DNA from: Ectothiorhodospiraceae bacterium
Lineage (GTDB): Bacteria; Pseudomonadota; Gammaproteobacteria; Nitrococcales; Aquisalimonadaceae
DNA length: 64,000 nucleotides
Reading direction: 5' to 3'
NCBI GenBank assembly: GCA_003565775.1
Contig: PXAT01000081.1
Span: 51,733-115,732, forward strand
Shown piece after piece: positions 39,701 to 49,273 of the stretch. The notes beneath the pieces are model-generated. The model had not been told where the DNA came from, did not search any database, and saw nothing but the letters and a program-made list of their open reading frames with translations. Each line of letters starts with the position of its first letter. Position 1 is the stretch's first letter. The position numbers were made by a program, and so were the translations under genes.

Positions 39701-42267
39701 GCCAGGTGGCCGGCCAGTTTCAGGCGTTGCGCCTCGCCGCCGGACAGCGTTGGCACCGGCTGACCCAGACCCATGTAGCCCAGCCCCACGGCCTGCAGCG
39801 GCTCCAGCCGCGCCAGCACTTCGGGCTGGTCGGCGAAAAACTCCACCGCCTGCTCCACGGTCAGGTCGAGCACGTCGGCCATGCTCTGCGGCGGCAGAGA
39901 GCAATCCGATGCGCCCGGTATCGTGACCTCGAGCAGCTCGGCCCGGTAGCGCCGGCCGTTGCAGTCGGGACAGCGCAGGTAGACGTCCGACAGGAACTGC
40001 ATCTCGACGTGCTCGAAACCGTTGCCACCACAGCCGGGGCAGCGGCCGTTGCCGGTATTGAAACTGAAGGTGCCGGCAGTGTAGCCGCGGGTTTTCGACT
40101 CCGGCGCTGCCGCGAACAGCTTGCGGACCGGATCCAGTGCACCGACGAAACTGGCCGGATTGGAGCGGGTAGTCTTGCCGATGGCGGACTGATCCACCAA
40201 CACCAGACCGTCGATCAACTGACCGCCGTCGATGCCGTCATGCGCGCCGGCCGGGTCCCCGGGCAGCCCCTTCTGCTTGCGCAGGCCGTTGTAGAGCACG
40301 TCCTGCATCAGCGTCGACTTGCCCGAGCCGGAAACGCCGCTCAGCACCACCAGCTGCCGCAACGGGATGTGTACGTCGAGGCCCTTCAGGTTGTGCGCCC
40401 GGGCGCCGCGGATCAGCAGGGCGCCACTGTCCGCAGGTGGCGGTCCGTTCTCCGGCAGGCCGACCTGTCGACGCCCCGACAGATAAGCGCCGGTCAGCGA
40501 TTCGGGATCCTGCAACAGCGCCGCCGGGCTGCCGTTGAACAGGACATGCCCGCCGCGCGCGCCGGGGCCCGGGCCGATGTCGATGACCCGATCTGCCGCC
40601 CGCATGACGTCGGGGTCGTGCTCCACCACCAGCAGCGAGTTTCCGGCATCCCGCAAGCGCTGCATGACGGCAATGATTCGCTGCATGTCTCGCGGATGCA
40701 GGCCGATGGATGGCTCGTCCAGAACGAACAGTGTGTTGACCAGCGAGGTGCCGAGTGCCGTGGTCAGATTGATGCGCTGAACTTCGCCGCCGGACAGGGT
40801 GCGCGACTGACGATCCAGGGTCAGATACGGCAGTCCCACCTGACACAGGTAGCGCAGCCGCTGGCGGATACCGTCCAGCACCTGGGCCGCCGCCTCGTCG
40901 AGGGTGCCGGGGAGTTGCAGTCCGTCGAAAAAGCGCCGGCAGCGCTCCAGCGGCAGTTGCATGATGTCGTGCAGACAGAGCCCGGGCAGCCCGAGAAAGG
41001 CCTGTTCCGGCAGGCTGCTGCCTTGCGCGCGGAAGCGCCTTTCCCGTTCCAGTATCGCGTCGCTGTCTTCATGCCGACCGATGCGCCAGGCCAGCGCTTC
41101 CGGTTTCAGCCGGGCGCCGTCGCAGGCCGGACAGACATCGTAGGAGCGGTATTTCGACAGCAGCACGCGGACGTGCATCTTGTAGCTTTTCCGCTCCAGC
41201 CAGTCGAAAAAGCCCTGCACGCCATACCAGCCGCGCCGCTGACCGTCGCCGTTCAGCACCCACTGGCGGTGCTCGGCCGGCAGATCGCGCCAGGCAATGT
41301 CGTCGGCCACGCCGGCGCGACGGGCAGCCTGCAGCAGATCCTTCTGGCATTCGGCCGATTTGCCGCTCTGCCAGGGGCGTATCGCGCCCTCGGCCAGCGA
41401 TTTGCCGTGATCCGGGATCACCAGATCCATGTCGATGCCCATGACCCGGCCGAAGCCGCGGCACTCCTCGCAGGCGCCCAGCGGCGAATTGAAGGAGAAC
41501 AGGCTGGAGACCGGTTCGCGATAGCCGCGATCACAGTCGGCGCAATGCAGGTCGGCGGAGAACAGTCGTGGCGCCAGCGGCTTGCGCTCGGCGTCCAGCG
41601 GGTAGACCCGCAAGTGACCCTGACCCAGATGCAGGCCGGACTCGGCCGCCTCGACCAGCCGGTCACGGCGATCCTCCACCAGCCGCAGGCGATCGATGAT
41701 CACCTCGATAAAGGTCCTGGTGCGGCGATGGAAGCGGCTGTAACCCTGCCGTTCCAGCAGAGCCTGCATAGCCGCCTTGTCCAGACCCTTGGGGATCGCG
41801 AGCCGCGCGGTCAGCATGACCCGCTCTTCCGGCAGGTCGCGCAGCAGGCGCCGGGCGATGCCCTCCGGCGTGTCCCGTTGCACCGGCCGGCCGCAGCCGT
41901 GGCAGTACAGGCTCGCCAGCCGTGAAAACAGCAGTTTCAGATGATCGTTGAGTTCGGTCATCGTGCCGACCGTGGAACGCGAGGTGCGCACCGGATTGGT
42001 CTGGTCGATGGCGATGGCTGGCGGAACCCCCTCGATGCGGTCCGTGGCCGGGCGATCCATGCGGTCGAGGAACTGCCGGGCGTAGGGCGAGAAGGTTTCC
42101 ACGTAACGCCGCTGGCCCTCGGCGTAGACCGTGTCGAACGCCAGCGACGACTTGCCCGAACCGGACACGCCGGTGATCACGATCAGTTCGCCGAGGGGCA
42201 GGTCCAGGGTCAGATTCTTGAGGTTGTTCTGACGGGCACCGACGATCCGGATGCAGGGCTGCGACAT
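36781..42267 (-). CDS. Double-length UvrA-like protein (tandem UvrA fusion, four ABC ATPase modules)
   Basis: 1828 residues, about twice normal UvrA (about 940). Each half has the UvrA layout. Half 1: Walker [10 protein letters not shown] (about 33), signature [12 protein letters not shown], second Walker [10 protein letters not shown], signature [12 protein letters not shown]. Half 2 starts near residue 940 at [20 protein letters not shown], with Walker [43 protein letters not shown]. Each half retains the zinc-finger CxxC pairs (CPGC...CPDC; CGEC...CDSC). It should bind DNA and ATP. Whether it takes part in nucleotide excision repair or acts in drug or toxin resistance is unknown. Divergent from an RND efflux operon. 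No canonical SOS box found upstream. Confidence 0.93.
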   Translation of the reverse strand: MSQPCIRIVGARQNNLKNLTLDLPLGELIVITGVSGSGKSSLAFDTVYAEGQRRYVETFSPYARQFLDRMDRPATDRIEGVPPAIAIDQTNPVRTSRSTVGTMTELNDHLKLLFSRLASLYCHGCGRPVQRDTPEGIARRLLRDLPEERVMLTARLAIPKGLDKAAMQALLERQGYSRFHRRTRTFIEVIIDRLRLVEDRRDRLVEAAESGLHLGQGHLRVYPLDAERKPLAPRLFSADLHCADCDRGYREPVSSLFSFNSPLGACEECRGFGRVMGIDMDLVIPDHGKSLAEGAIRPWQSGKSAECQKDLLQAARRAGVADDIAWRDLPAEHRQWVLNGDGQRRGWYGVQGFFDWLERKSYKMHVRVLLSKYRSYDVCPACDGARLKPEALAWRIGRHEDSDAILERERRFRAQGSSLPEQAFLGLPGLCLHDIMQLPLERCRRFFDGLQLPGTLDEAAAQVLDGIRQRLRYLCQVGLPYLTLDRQSRTLSGGEVQRINLTTALGTSLVNTLFVLDEPSIGLHPRDMQRIIAVMQRLRDAGNSLLVVEHDPDVMRAADRVIDIGPGPGARGGHVLFNGSPAALLQDPESLTGAYLSGRRQVGLPENGPPPADSGALLIRGARAHNLKGLDVHIPLRQLVVLSGVSGSGKSTLMQDVLYNGLRKQKGLPGDPAGAHDGIDGGQLIDGLVLVDQSAIGKTTRSNPASFVGALDPVRKLFAAAPESKTRGYTAGTFSFNTGNGRCPGCGGNGFEHVEMQFLSDVYLRCPDCNGRRYRAELLEVTIPGASDCSLPPQSMADVLDLTVEQAVEFFADQPEVLARLEPLQAVGLGYMGLGQPVPTLSGGEAQRLKLAGHLATAGGRRRRQEHLLFLLDEPTTGLHFADVAVLLQAFQRLLDNGHSLLVIEHNIDVIRAAHWLIDMGPEGGDGGGRIVAEGSPEQLMAVAESHTGRALHAVKQGLAPTADHTSEPAAPLYREQAIAIRNAREHNLKGIDLQIPRDRFTVITGLSGSGKSTIAFDILFNEGQRRYLESLNAYARQFVQPAARPDVDTILGIPPTVAIEQRTSRGGRKSTVGTMTEIQHFLRLLFVKLGQQHCPDCRIPIREQSPDAILAQLLREHRDEQVDLLAPLVVARKGYYTDLAQWAAGKGFERLRVDGSDCMTSAWPRLDRYQEHDIDLPVASLELDPAREAEIRQRIRETLGHGSQSMKIGFADGSEQLFSAERACPSCQRSFPEPDPRLFSYNSRHGWCPECFGTGERIPGFDAEQSGEEGQWHDDGEQAARICDACDGQRLNPTALAVQFQERSIASLSALTCGAAADWFGGLQLVGREQAVARDILPEIRHRLEFLQEVGLGYLSLDRAAPTLSGGEAQRIRLAAQLGSNLQGVCYVLDEPTIGLHPRDNRMLLDTLSRLEGKGNTIVVVEHDEDTIRRADHVIDLGPGAGVRGGRVVAEGTVDELLANPESVTGRALAHPLQHPLRGTRREQPADRIVQLRGASANNLQDVDLDLPLGRLVVVTGVSGSGKSTLIRQVLKDNLRGRLAAGKEALPALSGCRELEGWQTVQRVLEVDQTPIGKTPRSCPATYIGFWDDIRRLFAQTEEARIRGYGPGRFSFNTKDGRCGECDGQGVRRVEMSFLPDVELPCDSCNGLRFSRETLGVEWRGRSAGDVLNMPVDEAVEFFSAHSRIHHPLSLLQDVGLGYLTLGQRSPTLSGGEAQRIKLVSELAKVRPDPRRLPPHTLYLLDEPTVGLHMADVEKLVHVLHRLVDAGHTVVVIEHNLDVMAEADWLIDMGPEGGEAGGRIVAAGVPETLVTTSDSHTGRLLKDHLAR

Positions 42268-42513
42268 GAAACGCCAATCCTTTGCGAGTTAGGGCGAAGA
42301 GTATAAGGAAAACGGGATGTGCTTCCGCGTCTGCGTCCGAGACGGATCGCAGTATCCGACTAACAGACAGTTGTACTTGCGGTAGTTCGGCTGCGTGACA
42401 GCAGGGCGGTGCCGCACTGACCGATACATGCGGCATGCTCTGTGCGATGCTTCCGGAAACGCTTTGGTTTCCTTCCGGCGGCTGTGCCGCCGTTCCGCCA
42501 TTCAATACCCGGA

Positions 42514-43590
42514 ATGTCTGATCACGTGTTGACGAAGCCCCTTTATCGAATCCTGCTGGCCGCGATCGTGGCCTTGCTGCTGGTCGCCTGCACCGAGCAG
42601 TCCCCGGAGCAGGGGAGGGACGCATCCGCCGGCGAACGGGCAACCCCGGTGGCCGCGATGGAAGTGCAGCCACGCGACCTGTCCCGTGAGCTGCGCTTCA
42701 CGGCCACCGTCGAACCGCGTGCGCTGATCCGCCTGGCCAGCCGGATCAGCGGCACCCTGGACGAGATCCTGGTGGACGAGGGCGATGCAGTGGAAGGCGG
42801 GCAGGCGCTGGCGCGTCTCGACATGTCCGAGCAGCGGGCGGAGCTGGCTCGGGCCCGCTCGCAGGAGGAGGAGGCGCAACTCAGTTACCGGCGGACCGCC
42901 GAGTTGCGTGAATCCGGGGTGGTCAGCGTGGCCGACTATCAGCGTGCCACGGTGGCCCGTCAGGTGGCGCAGGCGGAGCGGGAGCTGTGGGAGACCCGGT
43001 TGCGTTTCGGCACCCTGCGGGCACCGGAGGCGGCGATGGTCAGTCGGCGCTACGTGGAGGCCGGTGAGGCGATCGAGGCCCAGGCCACAGTGTTCGAGCT
43101 GATTACCCTGAATCAGCTGGTACTGCGACCCGGCGTGTCGGAACTGGATGTGGTGCACCTGGCCGTGGATGATCGCCTGCCGGTGCGCTTCGATGCCTTG
43201 CCCGATCTGGAGCTGGAAGCCCGGCTTCATCGCATTGCGCCGATGGCCGACGGTGACAGCCGGCTGGTGACGATCAAGCTGCACCTGCCTGCCGATGCCG
43301 CCGAACACGGTGTGCGTCCCGGCTTTCTGGCGCGGGCACGGATGGCCATCGATCGGCGTCCGGACGCACTGGCGGTGCCGGCCGCGGCGCTGGCCGAGGA
43401 CGAGGATGGCCATTATCTCTACCGCATCCGCGATGATCGTCTGGAGCGCCGGCGGGTTACCGCCGGCGTGACCCGGGACCGCCTGCGCGAGATCACCGAC
43501 GGGCTGGAGCCCGGTGACATCGTGCTGGCGAGCAACCCGCTGGACATGCAGGACGGCGACCGGGTGCGCATCGTCGGCTGGAGGGACTGA
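42514..43590 (+). CDS. RND efflux periplasmic adaptor, lipoprotein
   Basis: 358 residues from ATG 42514 (MSDHVLTKPL); the longer ORF start lacks support. Lipobox LLVAC near residue 25, so anchored to the inner membrane by lipid. Membrane-fusion layout: lipoyl half (RLASRISGTLDEILVDEGDAVEGGQ, about 65-90), coiled-coil hairpin (about 100-150), second lipoyl half (RFGTLRAPEAAMVSRRYVEAG), beta-barrel and membrane-proximal domain (about 200-355). Its RND partner starts 3 bp after its stop. No outer-membrane channel is encoded in this operon, so it presumably borrows a TolC-type protein, possibly the mdtP-like one nearby. Confidence 0.92.
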   Translation: MSDHVLTKPLYRILLAAIVALLLVACTEQSPEQGRDASAGERATPVAAMEVQPRDLSRELRFTATVEPRALIRLASRISGTLDEILVDEGDAVEGGQALARLDMSEQRAELARARSQEEEAQLSYRRTAELRESGVVSVADYQRATVARQVAQAERELWETRLRFGTLRAPEAAMVSRRYVEAGEAIEAQATVFELITLNQLVLRPGVSELDVVHLAVDDRLPVRFDALPDLELEARLHRIAPMADGDSRLVTIKLHLPADAAEHGVRPGFLARARMAIDRRPDALAVPAAALAEDEDGHYLYRIRDDRLERRRVTAGVTRDRLREITDGLEPGDIVLASNPLDMQDGDRVRIVGWRD

Positions 43591-43593
43591 CCG

Positions 43594-46500
43594 GTGGCCG
43601 CGGATCCGCAACGGTCCGGCGGTGTCACCGGCGCCGCCATCCGCCGTCCGGTCGGCACCCTGGCGCTGGCCTCGGTGATTGTCGTGCTCGGCTTCTTCTT
43701 CGCCGATCGCCTGCCCATCGACCTGCTGCCGCAGATCGACTACCCGCAGATCCGCGTCACCGTGAATTACCCCGGCACCGCCCCGGAGGTGATGGAGGAG
43801 CAGGTGACCCGGGTGCTGGAGCAGAACCTGGCTGCCACGGAGAACCTGGTCACCATCGACAGCCGCGCCTCCGAGGGCCGGACCAACGTCAACCTGATCT
43901 TCGAGTACGGCACCAATCTGGACCTGGCCCTGCAGGACGCGTCCCGTTATCTGGAGCTTGCCCGGACCCAGTTGCCGCCGGACATCGAGCCGCCGCGTCT
44001 GTACAAGTTCGATCCGTCCCAGGATGCGGTCTGGCAGGCGGGCTTCAGTTCGCCGGTGCGCTCCGAGGTGGAGGTCCGGGACTGGGTCGAGACCCGTCTC
44101 ATGCCACAGCTCATCGCCATCTCCGGCGTGTCCAGCGTGGAGGCGGCGGGTGGCCTGGAGCGCGAGATGGAGGTCATTGTCGACCAGCATCGCTTGCGTT
44201 CCTACGGCCTCAGTCTGCGTATGGTGGCCGATGCCCTGGCTGCCGAAAACACGGACATCGCCGGCGGCTGGATGACCTCCAGCAGCTTCGATGTCATGGC
44301 CAAGACCGACGGCCTGTTCCGCTCGGTGGAGGATATCCGCGATGTGCTGCTGGACTTGCCGGGTAATGCCGGTCATCGCATTCGCCTGAGCGAAGTCGCG
44401 GACGTGCGCGACGGGCATCGCGAGCAGCGGGTGCTGGCGCGCCTGAACGGGGTCAATGCGGCTCAGGTTTCGGTGTTCAAGCTGCCCCAGGCCAACACCC
44501 TGCAGGTGGTGGAGCAGGTCGGCGAGACCCTTGCCAGACTGGAGCGTTCCGGCTTCATACCCGAAGACATCAGCTACCAGGCGGTCAGCGACCCGGCCTA
44601 TTTCATCCGTGGCTCGATCCGCTCGGTCAGCATCGCCGCGCTGCTCGGGGGCACGCTGGCCATGCTGATGGTGTTCCTGTTTCTCGGCAGCCTGCGCAAG
44701 AGCCTGATCATCGGTCTGTCGATTCCCATCGCGGTGCTCGCGACCTTCGCCCTGATGGGGCTCGGCGGACTGACCATCAACATCATCAGCCTGGGCGGCC
44801 TGGCTCTGGGCGTCGGCCTGTTGCTGGACAATGCCATCGTCATGCTCGAGAACATCGAGCGGCACCGGAAGCAGTACGGCAAGTCGCCGGCGCAGGCAGC
44901 CCGGGACGGGGCCCGCGAGGTGGTCTCGGCGGTGACCGCCGGTACCGCGACCAATCTCGCGGCGGTGCTGCCGTTCCTGCTGATCAGCGGTATCGCGGCC
45001 CTGGTGTTCCGCGACCTGATCCTGACCATCTCCTTCGCCATTCTCGCGACCCTGGTGGCAGCGATCACGCTGGTGCCGATGCTGGCCGCCCTGCTGGGCG
45101 GTCTGCGCTGGGAAAGCGGTATCCAGAACAGTTGGCCGCTGCGCGCCTTCGACGGGCTGGTGCAGCGCCTGCGGTGCGGCTATCGGCGGATCCTGCCGAA
45201 GGTGCTGCGACTGCGCTGGCTGATGTTCGCCGTGGCTCTGGGGCTGGTCGGCGGCAGCCTGCATCTGGCCGGCGATCTGGGTAACGAGTTCCTGCCGCAG
45301 GTGGACGACGGTCATATCGACGTGCGTCTGAATCTGCCCCCGGGTACACCGCCAGGCGAGACCGATGCCGCGGCCCGCGCCATCGAGCGGACCCTGAGTG
45401 AGCGGCCGCACGTGGACAGCGTGTTCGCCATCGTCGGCGGCCATCTGGACGGCGGCGTGATCAACGAACGGCCCGGCACGTCCCGTTTCGGCGTGCAGTT
45501 GCGTCCGGCCACCCAGCGGCCGGACATGACCGCCGGCCGCTGGGTGGCCGAGGCGCAGGAGGAACTGGAGGCGCTGGATCTGCCCGGTGCGCGGATCCGC
45601 GTGCGGCCGCCGCGCATCGACGGACTGCGCTTCACCACCACCGGCGATGATGTTTCGATCGGCGTGGTCGGCGAGGACCTGGACACGCTGCAGTCGGTCG
45701 GTCGTGATCTGGTCGGCCTGCTGGACGGTATCCCCGGGCTCGAGGGCCTGGAGATCGGGCGCGAGGATCAGAGTCCGCTGATGCGGGTGCAGGTGGACCG
45801 GGAGCGGGCCGCCGAACTCGGTCTGCGGGTGTCCGATGTCGGCAACGCCGTGCGCGATGCGGTGGATGGTGCGGTGCCGACCCGGTTCATGACCCGCTCC
45901 CGGCAATATGACGTGCGGGTGCGCCTGCCGGCGGATGCGGTCGCCGATGCCGACACGCTGGGCGAGTTGCTGTTGTTCCGGCATGACGGGCAGTCGGTGC
46001 TGCTGCGCGACGTGGCACGTTTCGAACTGGGCGAGGGACCGGCGCACATCGAGCGCGAAAATCAGAGCCGACTGGTACGGGTCAATGGCGATATCAACAC
46101 CGCGGTGGCCGATGTCGGCAGCATCATGCAGCAGATCGAGGGGCGTCTGGCCGACCATTCGCTGCCCGACGGCGTCAGCCTGCTGTTCGGCGGGCAGTGG
46201 CAGACCATTCAGGAAACCAATCGCGAACTGGCAACCGTGATTCTGCTGGCCGTGTTTCTGGTGTTCGTGGTGCTGGCGGTGCAGTACGAACGGCTGAGCA
46301 ATCCGCTGGTGATCCTGTCGGCTGCGCCGCTGTCGCTGGTGGGCGTGGTCGGGGTGCTGTGGCTCACCGCGACACCGCTGTCGGCGCCGGTGCTGATCGG
46401 CGTGGTGCTGCTGATCGGCATCGTGGTCAATAACGCCATTCTGCTGGTCGAGTATATCGAGCAGGGGCGGCGTGATCGTGGGCTCGGACTGGCCCGAGCC

Positions 46501-46773
46501 GTGGTTACCGCCGGCAGCCTGCGCCTGCGTCCCATTCTGATGACCACCTCGACCACGGTGCTGGGCATGCTGCCGCTGGCGATCGGCCTCGGTGAGGGTG
46601 CCGAGATCATGCGGCCGCTGGCCCTGGCCGTGGTGGCGGGGCTCGCCACGTCGATGCTGCTGACCCTGTTTCTGGTGCCCTGTCTGTACCTGAGCGTCGC
46701 CTCGGTCAGCGAACGCCTGAAAGCCCGTTTGCTGAGACGGCCGTCTGCCAATGCGGCGCCGGTGCGTGCATGA
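43594..46773 (+). CDS. RND-family efflux permease (AcrB/MMPL-like, HAE1-type)
   Basis: 1059 residues. Proton-driven trimeric inner-membrane pump. N-terminal helix AAIRRPVGTLALASVIVVLGFF, then PQIDYPQIRVTVNYPGTAPEVMEEQVT, the usual RND porter opening. A second half starts at about residue 530 with its own periplasmic loop (RGIILPK-like LRCGYRRILPKVLRLRW). Membrane helix 4 shows LGGLALGVGLLLDNAIVMLENIERH, with the Asp expected for the proton relay. GTG start immediately after the adaptor stop; the 3' end overlaps the MFS start by 4 bp. Substrate not predictable; such adaptor-pump pairs export drugs, detergents or lipids. Confidence 0.93.
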   Translation: MAADPQRSGGVTGAAIRRPVGTLALASVIVVLGFFFADRLPIDLLPQIDYPQIRVTVNYPGTAPEVMEEQVTRVLEQNLAATENLVTIDSRASEGRTNVNLIFEYGTNLDLALQDASRYLELARTQLPPDIEPPRLYKFDPSQDAVWQAGFSSPVRSEVEVRDWVETRLMPQLIAISGVSSVEAAGGLEREMEVIVDQHRLRSYGLSLRMVADALAAENTDIAGGWMTSSSFDVMAKTDGLFRSVEDIRDVLLDLPGNAGHRIRLSEVADVRDGHREQRVLARLNGVNAAQVSVFKLPQANTLQVVEQVGETLARLERSGFIPEDISYQAVSDPAYFIRGSIRSVSIAALLGGTLAMLMVFLFLGSLRKSLIIGLSIPIAVLATFALMGLGGLTINIISLGGLALGVGLLLDNAIVMLENIERHRKQYGKSPAQAARDGAREVVSAVTAGTATNLAAVLPFLLISGIAALVFRDLILTISFAILATLVAAITLVPMLAALLGGLRWESGIQNSWPLRAFDGLVQRLRCGYRRILPKVLRLRWLMFAVALGLVGGSLHLAGDLGNEFLPQVDDGHIDVRLNLPPGTPPGETDAAARAIERTLSERPHVDSVFAIVGGHLDGGVINERPGTSRFGVQLRPATQRPDMTAGRWVAEAQEELEALDLPGARIRVRPPRIDGLRFTTTGDDVSIGVVGEDLDTLQSVGRDLVGLLDGIPGLEGLEIGREDQSPLMRVQVDRERAAELGLRVSDVGNAVRDAVDGAVPTRFMTRSRQYDVRVRLPADAVADADTLGELLLFRHDGQSVLLRDVARFELGEGPAHIERENQSRLVRVNGDINTAVADVGSIMQQIEGRLADHSLPDGVSLLFGGQWQTIQETNRELATVILLAVFLVFVVLAVQYERLSNPLVILSAAPLSLVGVVGVLWLTATPLSAPVLIGVVLLIGIVVNNAILLVEYIEQGRRDRGLGLARAVVTAGSLRLRPILMTTSTTVLGMLPLAIGLGEGAEIMRPLALAVVAGLATSMLLTLFLVPCLYLSVASVSERLKARLLRRPSANAAPVRA

Positions 46774-47957
46774 GTGTCGGCACAGTTTCTGTTTCAGCCA
46801 CGGATCGCATGCCCTGGGGGTTGGTGCTGGCCGGCGCCATGGCGGTTATCGTCGGACTCGGGTTTGCCCGTTTCAGTTATGCGCCGCTGATCTCGGGCAT
46901 GATCGAGGCCGGCTGGTTCACTGCCAGTCAGACCGCCCACCTCGGCGCCGCCAATCTGCTCGGCTATCTGTTGGGAGCCGTCACCGCGTCGACTCTGGCG
47001 AGTCGTTTCGGGGGCGGCGCGACCTTGCGTACGGCGCTGGTCGTGGTCGCGTTGAGCTTCCTGTTCTGCGTCTTCGACGGGCCCTTCGCGTGGTTCTTCG
47101 TCTGGCGCTTGCTGGCCGGCTGGGCTGGTGCCGTGCTGATGGTTGTCGGACCGCCAACGGCCCTGGCCATGACGCCGGCCCGGCACCGGCCGATGGCCGC
47201 GGCCTGGATCTTTTCCGGGATTGGTGTCGGCGTGCTTGCTGCTGCCCTGGTGATGCCGACGCTGCTGGCTTTCGGCGTCGGCTGGGGCTGGTTCGCCCTC
47301 GGCGTCGTGAGCCTGATTCTGACCGCCTTCAGCTGGCAGCGCTGGTCCCATAGCCGAATTACGCCGCTGGGGACCGGTGCCGACCACGGCGTCGCCGGGC
47401 CGGTACCGGCGGCCGCCCTGCTGGTGATCGCAGCCTACGGTGTCAGCGCCGCCGGTTTCGTCCCGCACACCCTGTTCTGGGTGGATTTCATCGCCCGCGA
47501 ACAGGCGATGGGTGTTGGCGTCGCCTCAGTCCAGTGGTCGCTGTTTGCGCTGGGCGCCATTGTCGGTCCTTTCATCGCCGGCTGGCTGGCACGTCGCAAC
47601 GGGGGGTTCGCGGCACTCCTGCTGGTGGTGCTGGTCAAGGCGGTGGTTCTGTTCCTCTCGGCCTGGCCGGGCATGGTGCTGCTGATCAGCGTGTGCTCGC
47701 TGCTCGCCGGCGCGCTGGCCCCGGCCATGGTCTCGCTGACGTCCGGTTTCCTCACCAGCCTGGTGCACCTGACAGTGCATCGTCGCGCCTGGGGCTGGGC
47801 CACGGCCGCTTTTGCCGTATCCCAGGCCATCGCCGCCCAGGGCATGGCGGCAATGTATGCGGTGCTGGACAGCTATGCCCCGCTTTTCCTGCTGGGCGGC
47901 GCGGCCTTGCTGGGCGGCGGGCTGCTGGTGCTGGCGACGCGTTGGGCTGGTCGCTGA
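46770..47957 (+). CDS. MFS transporter, YbfB/YjiJ family
   Basis: 395 residues with about 12 membrane helices. The N-terminal GLGFARFSYAPLISGMIEAGWF and LGAANLLGYLLGAVTAS are characteristic of the YbfB/YjiJ group of the major facilitator superfamily. ATG overlaps the RND stop (ATGA), so it is translated with the RND pump. The substrate of this family is not established. An MFS exporter coupled to an RND operon suggests two-step removal of a compound from cytoplasm to periplasm and out. Convergent with the fourth acylase gene, 17 bp away. Confidence 0.9.
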   Translation: MSVGTVSVSATDRMPWGLVLAGAMAVIVGLGFARFSYAPLISGMIEAGWFTASQTAHLGAANLLGYLLGAVTASTLASRFGGGATLRTALVVVALSFLFCVFDGPFAWFFVWRLLAGWAGAVLMVVGPPTALAMTPARHRPMAAAWIFSGIGVGVLAAALVMPTLLAFGVGWGWFALGVVSLILTAFSWQRWSHSRITPLGTGADHGVAGPVPAAALLVIAAYGVSAAGFVPHTLFWVDFIAREQAMGVGVASVQWSLFALGAIVGPFIAGWLARRNGGFAALLLVVLVKAVVLFLSAWPGMVLLISVCSLLAGALAPAMVSLTSGFLTSLVHLTVHRRAWGWATAAFAVSQAIAAQGMAAMYAVLDSYAPLFLLGGAALLGGGLLVLATRWAGR

Positions 47958-47974
47958 TCGGGTTGTGGCAAAGA

Positions 47975-49036
47975 TCAGTCGGCTGGCTGGAAGACGAAGG
48001 GGTCGGCCGGCCCGAAGCTGGCCGAACTCTCTCCCGCGAGAATACGTTCCATGTCGACGCCGAGGTCCAGCTTCATGACGTCCGCGCCTTCCGAGAAGTC
48101 GAGGTTGGCGAGGTCCACCCAGAAAACGCTGGGCGAGCTGACGGATTCGACGTAGTAGCGCCGGTCGAGGTGATCGGCCACAACCCGCCAGCGTGTGGTG
48201 GAAAGGTTAGGCTGATCGGCGATGCTGATACCCCACGGCACGGAAGCCTGCCTTATCACGCTGAAGACCGATGCCGCGGCGCGACGCGGATCGGCGGTCT
48301 GCTCAACGGCGTTGATGTAGAAGCTTGCGCGCACGAAGCGATCGGTGGCGCGCACGGTTCCTGGCAGGAACTCCCGTGGGTCCACGCCCTGCCAGTATTC
48401 GCGGATCGCCAACTGCCGGTCGTAGGTCGGCTCGTTGGTCATGATCTGATAGCTGCGGTCGTGCCATACGGTCATCTTGCCGTCGACAAACTCGATGATG
48501 GCGCTGTCGCCGGTCGTGTCCGACATCGAGAGGTGAACCGTCGCTGCGCGTCCCGGCGGGCCAACCGGCACCTCGCCGCCCTGCACCAGAACCGGATTCT
48601 CGCGCAGGTCTGCGACTGCCTCCGCAACCGTGGCGTAGCGGTCGAGCATGTATTGCGGGAATGCCGACAGTGAGATGCGCGGCGTCGTGCCGTCATCTTC
48701 GGGATAGGCTGCCTCTACCTCCCAGAGGAGGTTTACCACCAGTCCTTCCTCGTTCATGCCGTCTGCCGTGGCGATGTCATAGCCCGACACGACGAGGCTG
48801 CCGTAGCGTGAGGTCAACGTCGCCGAGCGTTCGCCGGCGGCGCCGTCACGCGCCATGCCGCGCGGAAAGACCCAGAGATTGCTGACCATCGGTAGCTTCC
48901 AGTCCATGCTTCTTCCGGTCAGGACTCGGTCCTCCGGTCCGAGATAGACGGCCCGTGTGCAGGCGTCGGCAACGTGCGGGATAGCGAGTGCAAGGGCCAC
49001 GGCAAAGGCAGCGATACGATGAGAAGTGAGAGTCAT
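47975..49036 (-). CDS. Exported choloylglycine hydrolase/PVA-family amide hydrolase (sister of 35379-36440)
   Basis: 353 residues from ATG 49036 (MTLTSHRIAAFAVALALAIPHVADA, a signal peptide, AGGGAGAAC upstream); the ORF track adds 23 spurious residues. Mature protein begins CTRAVYLGPEDRVLTGRSMDW, giving nucleophile Cys plus Arg and Asp. Asn in MTNEPTYDRQLA and Arg in TDRFVRASFY are conserved. By eye roughly three quarters of residues match the 35379-36440 paralogue, with no gap, whereas codon third positions differ widely, so the duplication is not recent. Periplasmic; same candidate substrates. It faces the RND-MFS operon convergently. Confidence 0.92.
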   Translation of the reverse strand: MTLTSHRIAAFAVALALAIPHVADACTRAVYLGPEDRVLTGRSMDWKLPMVSNLWVFPRGMARDGAAGERSATLTSRYGSLVVSGYDIATADGMNEEGLVVNLLWEVEAAYPEDDGTTPRISLSAFPQYMLDRYATVAEAVADLRENPVLVQGGEVPVGPPGRAATVHLSMSDTTGDSAIIEFVDGKMTVWHDRSYQIMTNEPTYDRQLAIREYWQGVDPREFLPGTVRATDRFVRASFYINAVEQTADPRRAAASVFSVIRQASVPWGISIADQPNLSTTRWRVVADHLDRRYYVESVSSPSVFWVDLANLDFSEGADVMKLDLGVDMERILAGESSASFGPADPFVFQPAD

Positions 49037-49273
49037 GCACGTTCTCCCTGTAGGTTGTCGGGTCAGATTCTCGCCTCTCGGGGACCGGCCCTGCGGCCCG
49101 TTCACATGCGCAGTTCCATGCTGCTGTTACTGACAGCCGGTTTTCCCTGTTTCGCGGGTGTTGCCGACGCATGCAATCCGGTTGGCGCCTGATGCCATTG
49201 CTGGAGGCTGACCGCCGTAGGCGTCATGCTGGCGGCTGAAATCAGTCAAAAAACGCAAAATAACGGAGCCTTT

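Noticed and set aside
39628-41925. 765-residue ORF on the plus strand, and the 598-residue one at 37792
   Set aside because: Both are antisense to the double UvrA gene and show no recognisable motif.
42268-42513. SOS (LexA) box upstream of the UvrA-like gene
   Set aside because: No CTGT-N8-ACAG match; the nearest palindromes (CTGCGTGACAGCAG, AACAGACAGTTGT) do not fit the consensus.
42502-46158. 1218-residue ORF on the minus strand
   Set aside because: Antisense shadow of the RND adaptor and pump genes; Gln/His/Arg-rich translation with no domain, an effect of high-GC codon bias.
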